A stretch of 64,000 nucleotides of DNA from Paracoccaceae bacterium (lineage in GTDB: Bacteria; Pseudomonadota; Alphaproteobacteria; Rhodobacterales; Rhodobacteraceae): contig JABBAP010000067.1 in the NCBI GenBank assembly GCA_018607905.1, forward strand, positions 1 through 64,000, read 5' to 3'. The position numbers were made by a program, and so were the translations under genes. Each line of letters opens with the position of its first letter. Positions within the stretch are counted from its first letter, which is position 1. The notes beneath the pieces were generated by a model that made no database searches, was not told the origin of the DNA, and saw only the letters and a program-made list of their open reading frames with translations. Below are positions 1 to 8,477 of the stretch, one piece after another.

Positions 1-54
1 AACTCTCGACCCTAACCTTGGCAAGGTTATGCTCTACCCCTGAGCTACGCCCGC
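1..54 (-). tRNA. tRNA-Gly (GCC anticodon), 3' end cut off by the window edge
   Basis: Read on the minus strand the gene begins GCGGGCGTAGCTCAG, a standard acceptor and D-arm start. The anticodon stem-loop follows as AACCTTGCCAAGGTT with GCC in the loop, giving tRNA-Gly decoding GGC/GGU. The variable loop and the start of the T-arm (GTCGAGAGTT) are visible. The rest of the T-arm and the 3' acceptor strand lie outside the window. Confidence 0.93.
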
Positions 55-145
55 GTCCTTTTCGTGAGGCAGTCTATACCGAGGGAACGGCGCATAGGGC
101 AAGGGGAAAATGCACCCGAATTACGAAAAAGTTAGCGGTGTGGTG

Positions 146-976
146 TTATGCGTCGGACATGGCCTCGGAGGAGGGTTGCACGTCGTCTTCTGCCAGGTCG
201 AAGTCTTCGGTGTGGGCGATGACGCCGTCGTTTGTGAGGAGGATAACGCCGTAGGCGGCGGGTTCCGCAGTGGAGAGCGACATGCTGGGGTCGTCAAAGG
301 CGAGAGGTGTTTGGTGGCAGGTGCTTTTGAAAACGGTAAAGCCGTGTCCGTGCCAACTGCCTGAAATGGTGCGGTGCAAGTGACCGCATAATAAATGCAC
401 AGGGACATCAGCAAATGCGAGGGTTTGCGCCATGCGTTTGTCGTCGCGCATGCGGATTTGATCCAGCCCCTTAAGGCCAACCTTAAAGGGCGGATGATGG
501 GCAAAGAGGGCGACGTTTTGGCCCTCTGCTTTTGCGGCGGCCAATTGGGTGTTGAGCCAGTCAAAGCGCGCGTCGCAATAAGCGCCAAAATGGGCATAGC
601 TGACGAAGGGCGGGCCGTACTGCGTGTCGATGGTGAGCACGCGGGTATTGCCGTAGACGAAGGCGTCTTGGACAAAACCATTTGCATCAAGTGTGGCCCA
701 CGGAAAGGCCGCTGTGAGGTTATCCCGTTGATCATGGTTGCCGCACATCAGGGTGATGGGTTTGTCACAGGATTTGAGGACTTCGCCAAAACGGGCGTAT
801 TCTTCGGGTGTGCCAGAGTTGGTGAGATCACCCATGAGGATCACGCGTTCCGCATCGGGGTGGTGATCAAACGCATGTTTGAGCGCGCGCTTGAAGTTTT
901 CATACGGATCAAGGCCGATGATCGTCTGACCCACGGGTTTAATGTGAATGTCGGTGAGGGCCAGAAGTTTTGTCAT
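146..976 (-). CDS. Metallophosphoesterase, CpdA-like class III phosphodiesterase
   Basis: This 276-residue protein carries the full calcineurin-like metal-binding set: D9-I-H11, G-D50 with N53, GNHD (79-82), the histidine pair H160-H161 before PP, and GHLHR (198-202). This is the pattern of class III cyclic-nucleotide phosphodiesterases such as CpdA, which hydrolyse cAMP with two bound metal ions in the cytoplasm. No signal peptide or membrane segment is present. It begins nine bases after the pyruvate carboxylase stop codon on the same strand, so the two are probably co-transcribed. The family also includes enzymes acting on other phosphodiesters, so cAMP as substrate is an inference. The last ~25 residues are acidic and look disordered. 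Confidence 0.85.
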   Translation of the reverse strand: MTKLLALTDIHIKPVGQTIIGLDPYENFKRALKHAFDHHPDAERVILMGDLTNSGTPEEYARFGEVLKSCDKPITLMCGNHDQRDNLTAAFPWATLDANGFVQDAFVYGNTRVLTIDTQYGPPFVSYAHFGAYCDARFDWLNTQLAAAKAEGQNVALFAHHPPFKVGLKGLDQIRMRDDKRMAQTLAFADVPVHLLCGHLHRTISGSWHGHGFTVFKSTCHQTPLAFDDPSMSLSTAEPAAYGVILLTNDGVIAHTEDFDLAEDDVQPSSEAMSDA

Positions 977-985
977 ATCAGTGTG

Positions 986-3900
986 TTACTCTAACTCGAT
1001 CAGCAGGTCTTTGGCATCAACTTGGCTGCCAGCGGGGGCGTGGACGGCCTTGATCGTGCCGTCGGTTTCCGCATGGATGCCCGTTTCCATTTTCATGGCT
1101 TCGATGGTCAAAAGCATATCGCCAGATTTGACTTTCTGTCCAGCGGCAACCACCACGGATGAAATCACGCCCGGCATTGGGGCGCCGATGTGGGCGGGGT
1201 TGCCCAACTCGGCTTTGGGGCGTTTGGCGGTGCTGGCCGCGACCTTGCGGTCTGTGACGCGGATCGTGCGGGGCTGGCCGTTCAGTTCGAAAAATACGCG
1301 GGCTTCGCCGTTCTCATCTGTTTCGCCAATCGCTTGCAGGCGAATTTCGAGGGTTTTGCCGGGGTCGATTTCCGCCGCGATCTGTTCGGAGGGTTCCATG
1401 CCGTAGAAGAATGTTTTGGTCGGCAGGGTGCGCACGGGGCCGTACGTGCGGTGGCGGCCCATGTAATCGAGGAAGACTTTTGGGTACATCAGGTAGCCGT
1501 TGAAATCCTCGTCGTCGATTTCTAGGCCTTCCAGCTCGCTGATCAGATCGGCGCGGGCTGCGTCCAGATCGGTGGGCTGCATGTGCGCACCCGGCCGTGT
1601 GGTGGCAGGCGTGTCGCCCTTGAGGATTTTGGACTGGATTTTAGTGGGGAATCCGCCCGGAGGTTGGCCAAGGTTGCCGCGCATCATATCGACGACGCTG
1701 TCAGGGAAGGCCACGTCGGTTTTTGGGTTTTCAACATCGTCACGCGACAGGTTTTGGGACACCATCATCAAGGCCATGTCACCGACCACTTTGGAGGATG
1801 GCGTGACCTTAACGATATCGCCGAACATTTGGTTCACATCGGCGTAGGTTTGGGCCACCTCGGACCAGCGATCCTCTAGGCCCAAAGACCGCGCTTGCGC
1901 CTTTAGGTTGGTGAACTGACCACCTGGCATTTCGTGCAAGTAAACCTCTGACGCGGGGGCGGAAAGGCCCGATTCAAACGCTGCGTATTGGCCGCGCACG
2001 CCTTCCCAGTAATCGGATATTTCGCGCACTGCGGTCATGTCGATGCCTGTGTCGCGATCGGTGTGGCGCAGGGATTCAACGATGGAGCCGAGGCAGGGTT
2101 GCGAGGTGCCACCAGAAAAGGCGTCCATTGCTGCATCTACGGCGTCAACGCCTGCTTCGGCAGCGGCCAAAATGGTTGCGCCTGCGATGCCTGACGTGTC
2201 GTGGGTGTGAAAGTGGATCGGCAGGCCGACTTCTTCTTTCAGCGCTTTGACCAGCACACGGGCGGCGGCGGGTTTTAGCAGGCCTGCCATGTCTTTTAGG
2301 CCGATCAGGTGTGCGCCAGCCGCTTTCAGCTTTTTCCCCATGTTTGTGTAGTAATTCAGGTCATATTTAGCGCGATCAGGGTCAAGAATGTCGCCTGTGT
2401 AACAGATTGTGCCTTCGCAGATTTTGCCGTTTTCGACCACAGCGTCCATGGCGACGCGCATGTTTTCAACCCAGTTGAGGCTGTCAAACACACGGAACAC
2501 ATCAACGCCAGTAACGGCGGCTTGGCGCACAAATTCCTGCACAACATTGTCGGGATAGTTGGTGTAGCCGACGCCGTTAGAGGCCCGCAGCAACATTTGT
2601 GTCATCAGGTTTGGCATCTTTGCACGCAGGTCGCGCAGGCGCTGCCACGGGCATTCTTGCAAGAAACGATAGGCCACATCAAAGGTCGCGCCGCCCCAAC
2701 ATTCCACCGAAAACAGTTGCGGCAGGTTGTGGGCGTAGGCATCCGCGACCTTAATCATATCGTGGGATCGCATGCGCGTGGCGAGCAGGGACTGGTGCCC
2801 GTCGCGCATTGTGGTGTCTGTTAGCAGCAGTTGTTTCTGATCTGCCATCCAATCGACGACGGCCTGTGGGCCTTTGGCATCCAGCAGATTGCGCGTGCCG
2901 TTGGCAGGTGTTTCAGCGCGAAAGGCAGGAGCCTTGGGGGCCTTGGCGGTGGCGGCGGGTTTTGGGCGGCCGTCCACATCTGGGTGGCCGTTCACGGTGA
3001 TATCCGCCACGTATGTCAGGATTTTGGTTGCACGATCACGGCGTTTTTTGAAACGGAACAGTTCGGGCGTCGTGTCGATGAATTTGGTGGTGTAGCTGTT
3101 GTCGAGAAACGTTGGGTGTTTCAGCAGGTTTTCCACAAAGGCGATGTTAGTGGACACGCCACGGATGCGAAACTCGCGTAGGGCGCGGTCCATGCGGGCG
3201 ATTGCTTCGGACGGGGTGGGGGCCCATGTGGTGACTTTTTCCAAGAGGGAATCGTAAAACCGCGTGATGACCGCGCCAGAATAGGCTGTGCCGCCATCAA
3301 GGCGCACGCCCATGCCAGTGGCAGCGCGGTAGGCGGTGATGCGGCCATAATCGGGGATAAAGTTGTTTTGCGGATCCTCAGTCGTGACGCGGCATTGAAC
3401 GGCGTGACCGCGCAGTTGCACGTCTGCTTGGGACGGGGTTCCTGTGGCGTCGGCCAGTGTTGCGCCTTCGGCGATGCGGATTTGGGCGCGCACGATGTCG
3501 ATGCCCGTGACTTCTTCGGTGACGGTGTGTTCCACTTGGACGCGGGGATTTACCTCGATGAAGAAAAATTCGTCGGTGTCCATATCCATGAGGAATTCGA
3601 CTGTGCCTGCGCATTCATAGCCAACATGGGCGCAGATTTTGCGGCCCAAGGCGCAGATTTCGGTCCGTTGTTCGGGGGTTAGATAGGGGGCGGGTGCGCG
3701 TTCGACCACTTTTTGGTTGCGGCGTTGCACGGAACAGTCGCGTTCCCACAGGTGGTAGATCTCGCCGTGTTGATCGCCAAGGATTTGAACCTCTACGTGG
3801 CGAGCGCGTTGCACGAGGCGCTCTAGGTAGCCTTCTCCATTGCCAAATGCGGCTTCTGCTTCGCGCCGCCCTTCGAGGACTTTTTCCTCTAATTCTTCAG

Positions 3901-4429
3901 GGGACATGATGGCGCGCATGCCGCGACCGCCACCACCCCAAGATGCCTTGAGCATGAAGGGATAGCCGACTGCGTTGGCCATTTTGTGGACTTGATCCAT
4001 ATCGTCGGGCAGCAGATCGGTGGCAGGAACAACGGGAACGCCTGCTTCAATCGCGACGCGACGCGCAGAAGCTTTGTCGCCTAGCTGGCGCATGGTTTTG
4101 GCCTGTGGACCGATGAACGTGAAGCCAGCATCGGTGCAGGCATCAACGAAATCTGGGTTTTCGGACAGCAGACCATAGCCCGGATGAACCGCGTCTGCGC
4201 CAGACATTTTGGCGACGCGGACGATTTCTTCGATGCTCAGATAGGCGGCAACGGGGCCAAGGCCTTCCCCGATTTTATAGGCTTCGTCTGCTTTGAAACG
4301 GTGCAGGCCAAGTTTGTCTTCCTCCGCATAGATCGCGACGGTTTTTTTGCCCATTTCATTGGCGGCCCGCATGATGCGGATGGCGATTTCACCACGGTTT
4401 GCGATCAGAATTTTGGAGAAGGTTTTCAT
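986..4429 (-). CDS. pyc: Pyruvate carboxylase, full-length single-chain enzyme
   Basis: The protein has 1147 residues, the normal length for the single-chain biotin enzyme that makes oxaloacetate from pyruvate, bicarbonate and ATP to refill the TCA cycle. In order there is a biotin carboxylase domain (ATP-grasp loop KASWGGGGRGMRA near residues 161-173; EVNPRVQVEHTVTE further on), a carboxyltransferase domain opening with DTTMRDGHQS near residue 540, and a biotin-carrier domain with the biotinyl lysine K1113 in EAMKMETG. The ATG at 4429 follows a weak purine-rich stretch. The metallophosphoesterase gene follows closely. A CTGC-N3-GCAG palindrome lies about 70 bases upstream, suggesting control by a PhaR-type repressor that senses carbon storage (inference). 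Confidence 0.97.
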   Translation of the reverse strand: MKTFSKILIANRGEIAIRIMRAANEMGKKTVAIYAEEDKLGLHRFKADEAYKIGEGLGPVAAYLSIEEIVRVAKMSGADAVHPGYGLLSENPDFVDACTDAGFTFIGPQAKTMRQLGDKASARRVAIEAGVPVVPATDLLPDDMDQVHKMANAVGYPFMLKASWGGGGRGMRAIMSPEELEEKVLEGRREAEAAFGNGEGYLERLVQRARHVEVQILGDQHGEIYHLWERDCSVQRRNQKVVERAPAPYLTPEQRTEICALGRKICAHVGYECAGTVEFLMDMDTDEFFFIEVNPRVQVEHTVTEEVTGIDIVRAQIRIAEGATLADATGTPSQADVQLRGHAVQCRVTTEDPQNNFIPDYGRITAYRAATGMGVRLDGGTAYSGAVITRFYDSLLEKVTTWAPTPSEAIARMDRALREFRIRGVSTNIAFVENLLKHPTFLDNSYTTKFIDTTPELFRFKKRRDRATKILTYVADITVNGHPDVDGRPKPAATAKAPKAPAFRAETPANGTRNLLDAKGPQAVVDWMADQKQLLLTDTTMRDGHQSLLATRMRSHDMIKVADAYAHNLPQLFSVECWGGATFDVAYRFLQECPWQRLRDLRAKMPNLMTQMLLRASNGVGYTNYPDNVVQEFVRQAAVTGVDVFRVFDSLNWVENMRVAMDAVVENGKICEGTICYTGDILDPDRAKYDLNYYTNMGKKLKAAGAHLIGLKDMAGLLKPAAARVLVKALKEEVGLPIHFHTHDTSGIAGATILAAAEAGVDAVDAAMDAFSGGTSQPCLGSIVESLRHTDRDTGIDMTAVREISDYWEGVRGQYAAFESGLSAPASEVYLHEMPGGQFTNLKAQARSLGLEDRWSEVAQTYADVNQMFGDIVKVTPSSKVVGDMALMMVSQNLSRDDVENPKTDVAFPDSVVDMMRGNLGQPPGGFPTKIQSKILKGDTPATTRPGAHMQPTDLDAARADLISELEGLEIDDEDFNGYLMYPKVFLDYMGRHRTYGPVRTLPTKTFFYGMEPSEQIAAEIDPGKTLEIRLQAIGETDENGEARVFFELNGQPRTIRVTDRKVAASTAKRPKAELGNPAHIGAPMPGVISSVVVAAGQKVKSGDMLLTIEAMKMETGIHAETDGTIKAVHAPAGSQVDAKDLLIELE

Positions 4430-4498
4430 GTATGCTGTCCCTTGAGGTGGCCCTAAGCAGAAGTCGTAGCGGCTGATACATTCTGTTACAATTGAAAA

Positions 4499-4513
4499 TG
4501 CTGCAGTGCAGTA
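4499..4513. promoter_or_regulatory. PhaR-type palindrome upstream of pyc
   Basis: TGCTGCAGTGCAGTA is a near-perfect palindrome containing CTGC-AGT-GCAG. CTGC-N3-GCAG is the site reported for PhaR, the polyhydroxyalkanoate-responsive repressor, in Paracoccus. It lies 70-84 bases upstream of the pyc start, between a possible -35 (TTGTCG) and -10 read on the minus strand. A perfect version occurs at 8437-8451. The role is inferred. Confidence 0.5.
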
Positions 4514-4553
4514 GATGCGACAATTTTATCGTTAACAGCGCAATATTCGAAAA

Positions 4554-4568
4554 GAACATTTTGCGAAC
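4554..4568. promoter_or_regulatory. LexA (SOS) box, GAAC-N7-GAAC
   Basis: GAAC, seven bases (ATTTTGC), then GAAC forms an exact direct repeat 42 bases before the uvrD start codon. GTTC-N7-GTTC, or its complement, is the alphaproteobacterial LexA operator, unlike the E. coli palindrome. The downstream gene is a DNA-repair helicase, which supports the reading. Confidence 0.7.
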
Positions 4569-4609
4569 ACGTACTTTATCTTATCACACGAACGGGTTAG
4601 AATGGCGCC

Positions 4610-7063
4610 ATGAGCAGTTGGGAAGAATCAGACGCCTTTGAACAGGCCGCAAATGTGCCGTTGTCGCAGCGCGCCATGCAAGCACGCCCTGCGCCCTATT
4701 TGGATGGTTTAAACCCTGCGCAGCGCGACGCGGTTGAAACGCTGGACGGGCCTGTTTTGATGCTGGCGGGTGCGGGAACGGGCAAGACCAAGGCCCTGAC
4801 CACGCGGATCGTACATTTGATGAATACTGCAAGGGTGCAACCAAACGAGATTTTGGCGGTGACGTTTACCAACAAAGCTGCACGCGAGATGAAGAACCGT
4901 GTGGGCGGTATGATGGGCGGCGCGGTTGAGGGCATGCCTTGGCTCGGGACGTTCCACAGTGTGTGTGTGAAATTGTTGCGCCGTCATGTGGAATTGGTTG
5001 GGTTGAAATCCAACTTTACGATTTTGGACACGGATGATCAGCTGCGATTGCTGAAACAGTTGATCCGTGCCGAGCAGATTGACGAGAAACGCTGGCCTGC
5101 GCGGATGTTGGCGGGGCTGATTGATGGCTGGAAAAACCGTGCGATTACGCCTGATAAAGTACCTGCATCCGAGGCCGATGTTTACAACAACAAAGGCAGT
5201 GATCTGTACGAGGCGTATCAGGCGCGGTTGATCACGTTAAATGCTTGCGATTTTGGGGATTTGCTGCTGCATGTCGTGACGATTTTCCAGAAACATCCAG
5301 ATGTTTTGGCGACCTATCAAAAGTGGTTCCGCTATATTTTGGTGGACGAATATCAAGATACCAACGTGGCGCAATATTTGTGGCTGCGGCTTTTGGCGGC
5401 GGATCATAAGAATATTTGCTGTGTGGGGGATGACGACCAGTCGATCTATGGCTGGCGCGGGGCCGAAGTGGGCAACATCCTGCGGTTTGAAAAGGATTTT
5501 CCGGGCGCGAAGATTGTTAAGCTGGAGCAGAATTATCGCTCCACCCAACATATTTTGGGCGCGGCATCGGGTGTGATTGCGGGAAATGAAACGCGGCTGG
5601 GTAAAACGCTGTGGACGGATCGAAATGACGGCGAAAAAGTGCGGCTTATCGGGCACTGGGACGGCGAAGAAGAAGCCCGTTGGATTGGCGAAGAGATTGA
5701 ATCGTTTCAGCGTGGGGCGCGGGGAAATGACCCTGTGAACCCTGAAAACATGGCGATTCTGGTGCGGGCATCGCACCAAATGCGCGCGTTTGAGGATCGG
5801 TTTTTGACGATTGGGTTGCCGTACCGCGTGATTGGCGGGCCTCGGTTCTACGAACGGATGGAAATTCGCGATGCGATGGCGTATTTCCGTGTCGCCGTGA
5901 GCCCTGACGATGCGCTGGCGTTTGAGCGGATTGTGAACACGCCCAAACGTGGGATCGGCGACAAGGCGCAACAAAAGATCAATCAGGTGGCGCGCGATCA
6001 CGGTGTGAGCCTGATCGAAGGGGCGCGGATTGCCGTAGAACAGGGCATTATCAAGGGTAAAGGCGGGGCCGAGTTGGGCAAGCTGGTTGATGGGATTGCC
6101 CGTTGGACCAAGCTGACGCGCGGCCCATTGTTGAGCACGACAATCGGGGATGCAGTGATTGATGATGGCGGCCCAAGCGAGGTGCTGGAATACGGCCCGC
6201 CGACCCACAGCCATTTGGAATTGGCCGAGATTATTCTGGAAGAATCTGGCTACACCGACCACTGGCGCAATGACAAAACACCCGAAGCGCCGGGGAGGTT
6301 GGAGAACCTGAAAGAGCTGGTCAAAGCGTTGGAGAATTTCGAAAATCTGCAAGGGTTTTTGGAACACGTTAGCCTGATCATGGACAACGAACAGGATGAT
6401 GGGCAGCCCAAGGTTTCGATCATGACGTTGCACGGATCAAAGGGGCTGGAATTTCCTGTGGTGTTTTTGCCCGGTTGGGAAGATGGATTGTTCCCCTCGC
6501 AGCGATCAATGGATGAAAGCGGGACCAAAGGGTTAGAAGAAGAGCGTCGTTTGGCCTATGTGGGGATCACGCGGGCGGAGGAGTTTTGCACGATATCCTT
6601 TGCGGCGAACAGACGGGTGTTTGGGCAGTGGCAATCCTCGATGCCGAGCCGTTTCATTGATGAAATGCCTGAAAAACACGTGGATGTACTGACACCGCCC
6701 GGATTGTACGGCGGTGGATTTGGTGCAGCGGCGAGCAGTTCGACCTTTGAAGGCGTTTCTGCGGGATCGGATCTGATGGAAAAGGCCAGCCGTGCAGATG
6801 CGTATAATTCACCCGGTTGGCGGCGGATGCAGGCGCGGGCTGCGCAACGCGGTGTAGGCCAACCAACTGGCGGCAAAAATATCGTGATTGATAGCCAGGC
6901 GGTGTCGTCGTTCGGGCTTGGGGATCGGGTGTTTCACCAGAAATTCGGCTATGGTGCGGTGACGGGGATTGAAGGCGACAAGCTGGAGATTTCGTTCGAT
7001 AAAGCAGGCGTCAAAAAGGTTGTCGCGAGTTATGTGACCGCCCCTGACGATGTGCCGTTCTAG
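4610..7063 (+). CDS. uvrD: UvrD/PcrA-type ATP-dependent DNA helicase
   Basis: This 817-residue superfamily 1A helicase acts 3'-5' in nucleotide-excision and mismatch repair. Visible motifs are the Q-motif region NPAQRDAV, Walker A GAGTGKT (54-60), Walker B ILVDEYQDTN, motif III GDDDQSIYGWRG, motif V LHGSKGLEF and motif VI YVGITRAEE. The C-terminal ~50 residues (HQKFGYGAVTGIEGDKLEI) match the Tudor-like RNA-polymerase-binding domain of PcrA/UvrD. It is somewhat longer than E. coli UvrD (720), with extra sequence near residues 490-545 and before the Tudor domain. A LexA box precedes it, so SOS induction is likely. The stop codon lies 12 bases from that of the convergent M50 protease gene. Confidence 0.95.
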   Translation: MSSWEESDAFEQAANVPLSQRAMQARPAPYLDGLNPAQRDAVETLDGPVLMLAGAGTGKTKALTTRIVHLMNTARVQPNEILAVTFTNKAAREMKNRVGGMMGGAVEGMPWLGTFHSVCVKLLRRHVELVGLKSNFTILDTDDQLRLLKQLIRAEQIDEKRWPARMLAGLIDGWKNRAITPDKVPASEADVYNNKGSDLYEAYQARLITLNACDFGDLLLHVVTIFQKHPDVLATYQKWFRYILVDEYQDTNVAQYLWLRLLAADHKNICCVGDDDQSIYGWRGAEVGNILRFEKDFPGAKIVKLEQNYRSTQHILGAASGVIAGNETRLGKTLWTDRNDGEKVRLIGHWDGEEEARWIGEEIESFQRGARGNDPVNPENMAILVRASHQMRAFEDRFLTIGLPYRVIGGPRFYERMEIRDAMAYFRVAVSPDDALAFERIVNTPKRGIGDKAQQKINQVARDHGVSLIEGARIAVEQGIIKGKGGAELGKLVDGIARWTKLTRGPLLSTTIGDAVIDDGGPSEVLEYGPPTHSHLELAEIILEESGYTDHWRNDKTPEAPGRLENLKELVKALENFENLQGFLEHVSLIMDNEQDDGQPKVSIMTLHGSKGLEFPVVFLPGWEDGLFPSQRSMDESGTKGLEEERRLAYVGITRAEEFCTISFAANRRVFGQWQSSMPSRFIDEMPEKHVDVLTPPGLYGGGFGAAASSSTFEGVSAGSDLMEKASRADAYNSPGWRRMQARAAQRGVGQPTGGKNIVIDSQAVSSFGLGDRVFHQKFGYGAVTGIEGDKLEISFDKAGVKKVVASYVTAPDDVPF

Positions 7064-7075
7064 GGTGATCGCTGC

Positions 7076-7738
7076 TTAAGTGACATCGCCGCGAAACATC
7101 TGCCAATGGATTTTGATGGATGGCATGAACAGTAGCAAGAAGCCGAGAACCACAAAACAGGTGATCATGGCTGGTATCCACAGGACTGCGCAAACAAGGC
7201 CGACAAAGCCTGCGATTTTTATCGCTTCAGCGCGATCAAACCAGCGGCGCATGGTCAGGTAAAACAGTTTGCCGCCATCCAGTGGTTGCACAGGGATCAT
7301 GTTCATGCAGAACAAGAAAAAGTTAATGTTTGCAAACCAGTAGACATATTTGGCGGCGAAATAGAGGCTGCTTTCTTGCACAAACGGGAATGCCAGTGAA
7401 CAGATCGCCCAAAGCGCGAGGTTCACGATTGGGCCCATTGCGACGACAAATTCTTCCTCGGCGCGGGGCAGGGCGCGAACGCCTGCGCAAAAACCGCCAC
7501 CGCCGTAGATCATCACACGTTTGACAGCGTGGCCTTGGACGATTGTGCCCCAAGCGTGGCCAAATTCATGCAGGAAAATAGCCACTACGATCAACAAGAA
7601 GTAGATGACTTTGTCGAGGTAGATGCCGTTCAGCGGTTGAATGAAGATGAACGCCAAAAACAGAATGGATGCGCCGATTTCAACGGGAACCCCGAAGGGG
7701 CCGCGAAATGTGAAAATAGGGGTGTCGTTTGTGAACAC
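7076..7738 (-). CDS. Site-2 protease family (M50) membrane metalloprotease
   Basis: This 220-residue integral membrane protein has the M50 zinc motif HEFGH (57-61) inside a hydrophobic helix and the second ligand motif PLDGG in a later segment (MIPVQPLDGGKL). It lacks PDZ and CBS domains, so it is the short form of the family. Such proteases cut within the membrane, often releasing anti-sigma factors or other regulators. The substrate here is unknown. It starts MFTNDTPIFTFRG and has about five hydrophobic segments. It stands alone, convergent with uvrD, and the DUF1127 gene upstream has its own terminator. Confidence 0.9.
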   Translation of the reverse strand: MFTNDTPIFTFRGPFGVPVEIGASILFLAFIFIQPLNGIYLDKVIYFLLIVVAIFLHEFGHAWGTIVQGHAVKRVMIYGGGGFCAGVRALPRAEEEFVVAMGPIVNLALWAICSLAFPFVQESSLYFAAKYVYWFANINFFLFCMNMIPVQPLDGGKLFYLTMRRWFDRAEAIKIAGFVGLVCAVLWIPAMITCFVVLGFLLLFMPSIKIHWQMFRGDVT

Positions 7739-7846
7739 GGGTGTTGGCCTGATTAGTATTTTTTCAAAGCTTAGGAAAAATACGAAAGCGCCGCCATTGC
7801 AGAATGTATTTAATGCGATGGGTGTGCCGAAAGGGTCGCAAACGTG

Positions 7847-7879
7847 AAAAAGGCACCGCGTGGGAGACGCGATGCCTTT
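7847..7879 (-). terminator. Intrinsic terminator of the DUF1127 gene with a CUCCC loop
   Basis: On the minus strand GGCATCGCGT pairs with ACGCGGTGCC (ten pairs, one G-U) around a loop that is exactly CTCCC, followed by TTTTT. The G-U pair would be a C-A mismatch on the other strand, which fixes the direction. The loop matches that of the small-RNA terminator at 8250-8284. Confidence 0.85.
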
Positions 7880-7900
7880 GGGGTTGCGTGCAGAATTTTT

Positions 7901-8113
7901 TTAAACGCCGTAAACAGCTTGGTTTGCTACGGATTTGATTGAGCTGCGGGTCAGGCCAAGATCAAACAATTCTTCGCGTGACAGGGTGCTGAGTTGTTTA
8001 ATTGTTTGACGGTACTGGTAGTAGTGAACGGCAGTTTCAACCAAACCAGACAGAGCTGCGAAAAAGTTGCCAAATACAGGGCGGGCGGATGTGTTTGTTG
8101 CGAAAGTTGTCAT
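7901..8113 (-). CDS. DUF1127 small protein, possible RNA-binding stress regulator
   Basis: The product is a 70-residue basic protein ending in the DUF1127 core (QLSTLSREELFDLGLTRSSI). The start is set at the ATG at 8113, seven bases after AAAGGAC; an upstream in-frame start would run into the small-RNA region. DUF1127 proteins are abundant, stress-induced and, in Rhodobacter sphaeroides, one (CcaF1) is encoded with the CcsR small RNAs and binds RNA. Here a CUCCC-loop small RNA is encoded just upstream on the same strand and the gene's own terminator carries the same loop, so a comparable RNA-linked role is plausible. It may be co-transcribed with that RNA by read-through. Confidence 0.88.
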   Translation of the reverse strand: MTTFATNTSARPVFGNFFAALSGLVETAVHYYQYRQTIKQLSTLSREELFDLGLTRSSIKSVANQAVYGV

Positions 8114-8249
8114 GACAGATGTCCTTTGTTTTGCGTTTTGTTTTCTAACCCTGAGATAGGGGATCCCCAGAAATTGAGTAGGGGGATAATGGGCAAAACC
8201 GATATGCACTGAGTGCATGGGCGCCACATTGTGTGCGCGGTTTGAGCAT

Positions 8250-8420
8250 AAAAAAACGGCGGTACGTGGGAGACGCACCGCCGTAATAATTAGGATCGTG
8301 TCAACAGGGAGGAAAACCACGATCCCATATTTCAGCCAAAAGGCCGTTTGCTTAGGACTTCACTTTGGGACAGCCCGCTTGCGCGGTAGGGGAGGAACTG
8401 CATGTCCGTGTAGCTCTAAG
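8250..8420 (-). ncRNA. Candidate cuckoo/CcsR-like small RNA with CUCCC anti-Shine-Dalgarno loops
   Basis: No protein fits this gap, but the minus strand holds an ordered set of structures. First comes an unpaired CCTCCCC (complement of 8389-8395) next to a CCGC-GCAA-GCGG hairpin. Second is an eight-pair hairpin, GGATCGTG/CACGATCC (8318-8325 with 8293-8300), with CCTCCC in its loop. Third is a 12-pair terminator hairpin (8256-8284) whose loop is exactly CTCCC, followed by seven T. Repeated CCUCC motifs exposed in loops define the alphaproteobacterial cuckoo family, including CcsR, which are often next to DUF1127 genes as here. The 3' end is firm. The 5' end is estimated and could be nearer 8430. 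Confidence 0.62.
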
Positions 8421-8436
8421 CGTTGAGACTAATTTA

Positions 8437-8451
8437 TGCTGCAGTGCAGCA
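8437..8451. promoter_or_regulatory. Perfect PhaR-type palindrome upstream of the small RNA
   Basis: TGCTGCA-g-TGCAGCA is a perfect 15-bp palindrome containing CTGC-N3-GCAG. It shares 14 of 15 bases with the site upstream of pyc. Read on the minus strand it sits just upstream of a TAAATT-like -10 for the small RNA, so a bound repressor would cover the promoter. The binding protein is inferred. Confidence 0.5.
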
Positions 8452-8477
8452 ATTGAGTAGTTGAGAAATTTGCATTT

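Noticed and set aside
5237-6433. 398-codon minus-strand frame inside uvrD
   Set aside because: Shadow of uvrD codons: rich in His, Arg, Pro and Gln, no domain, and uvrD is unambiguous on the other strand.
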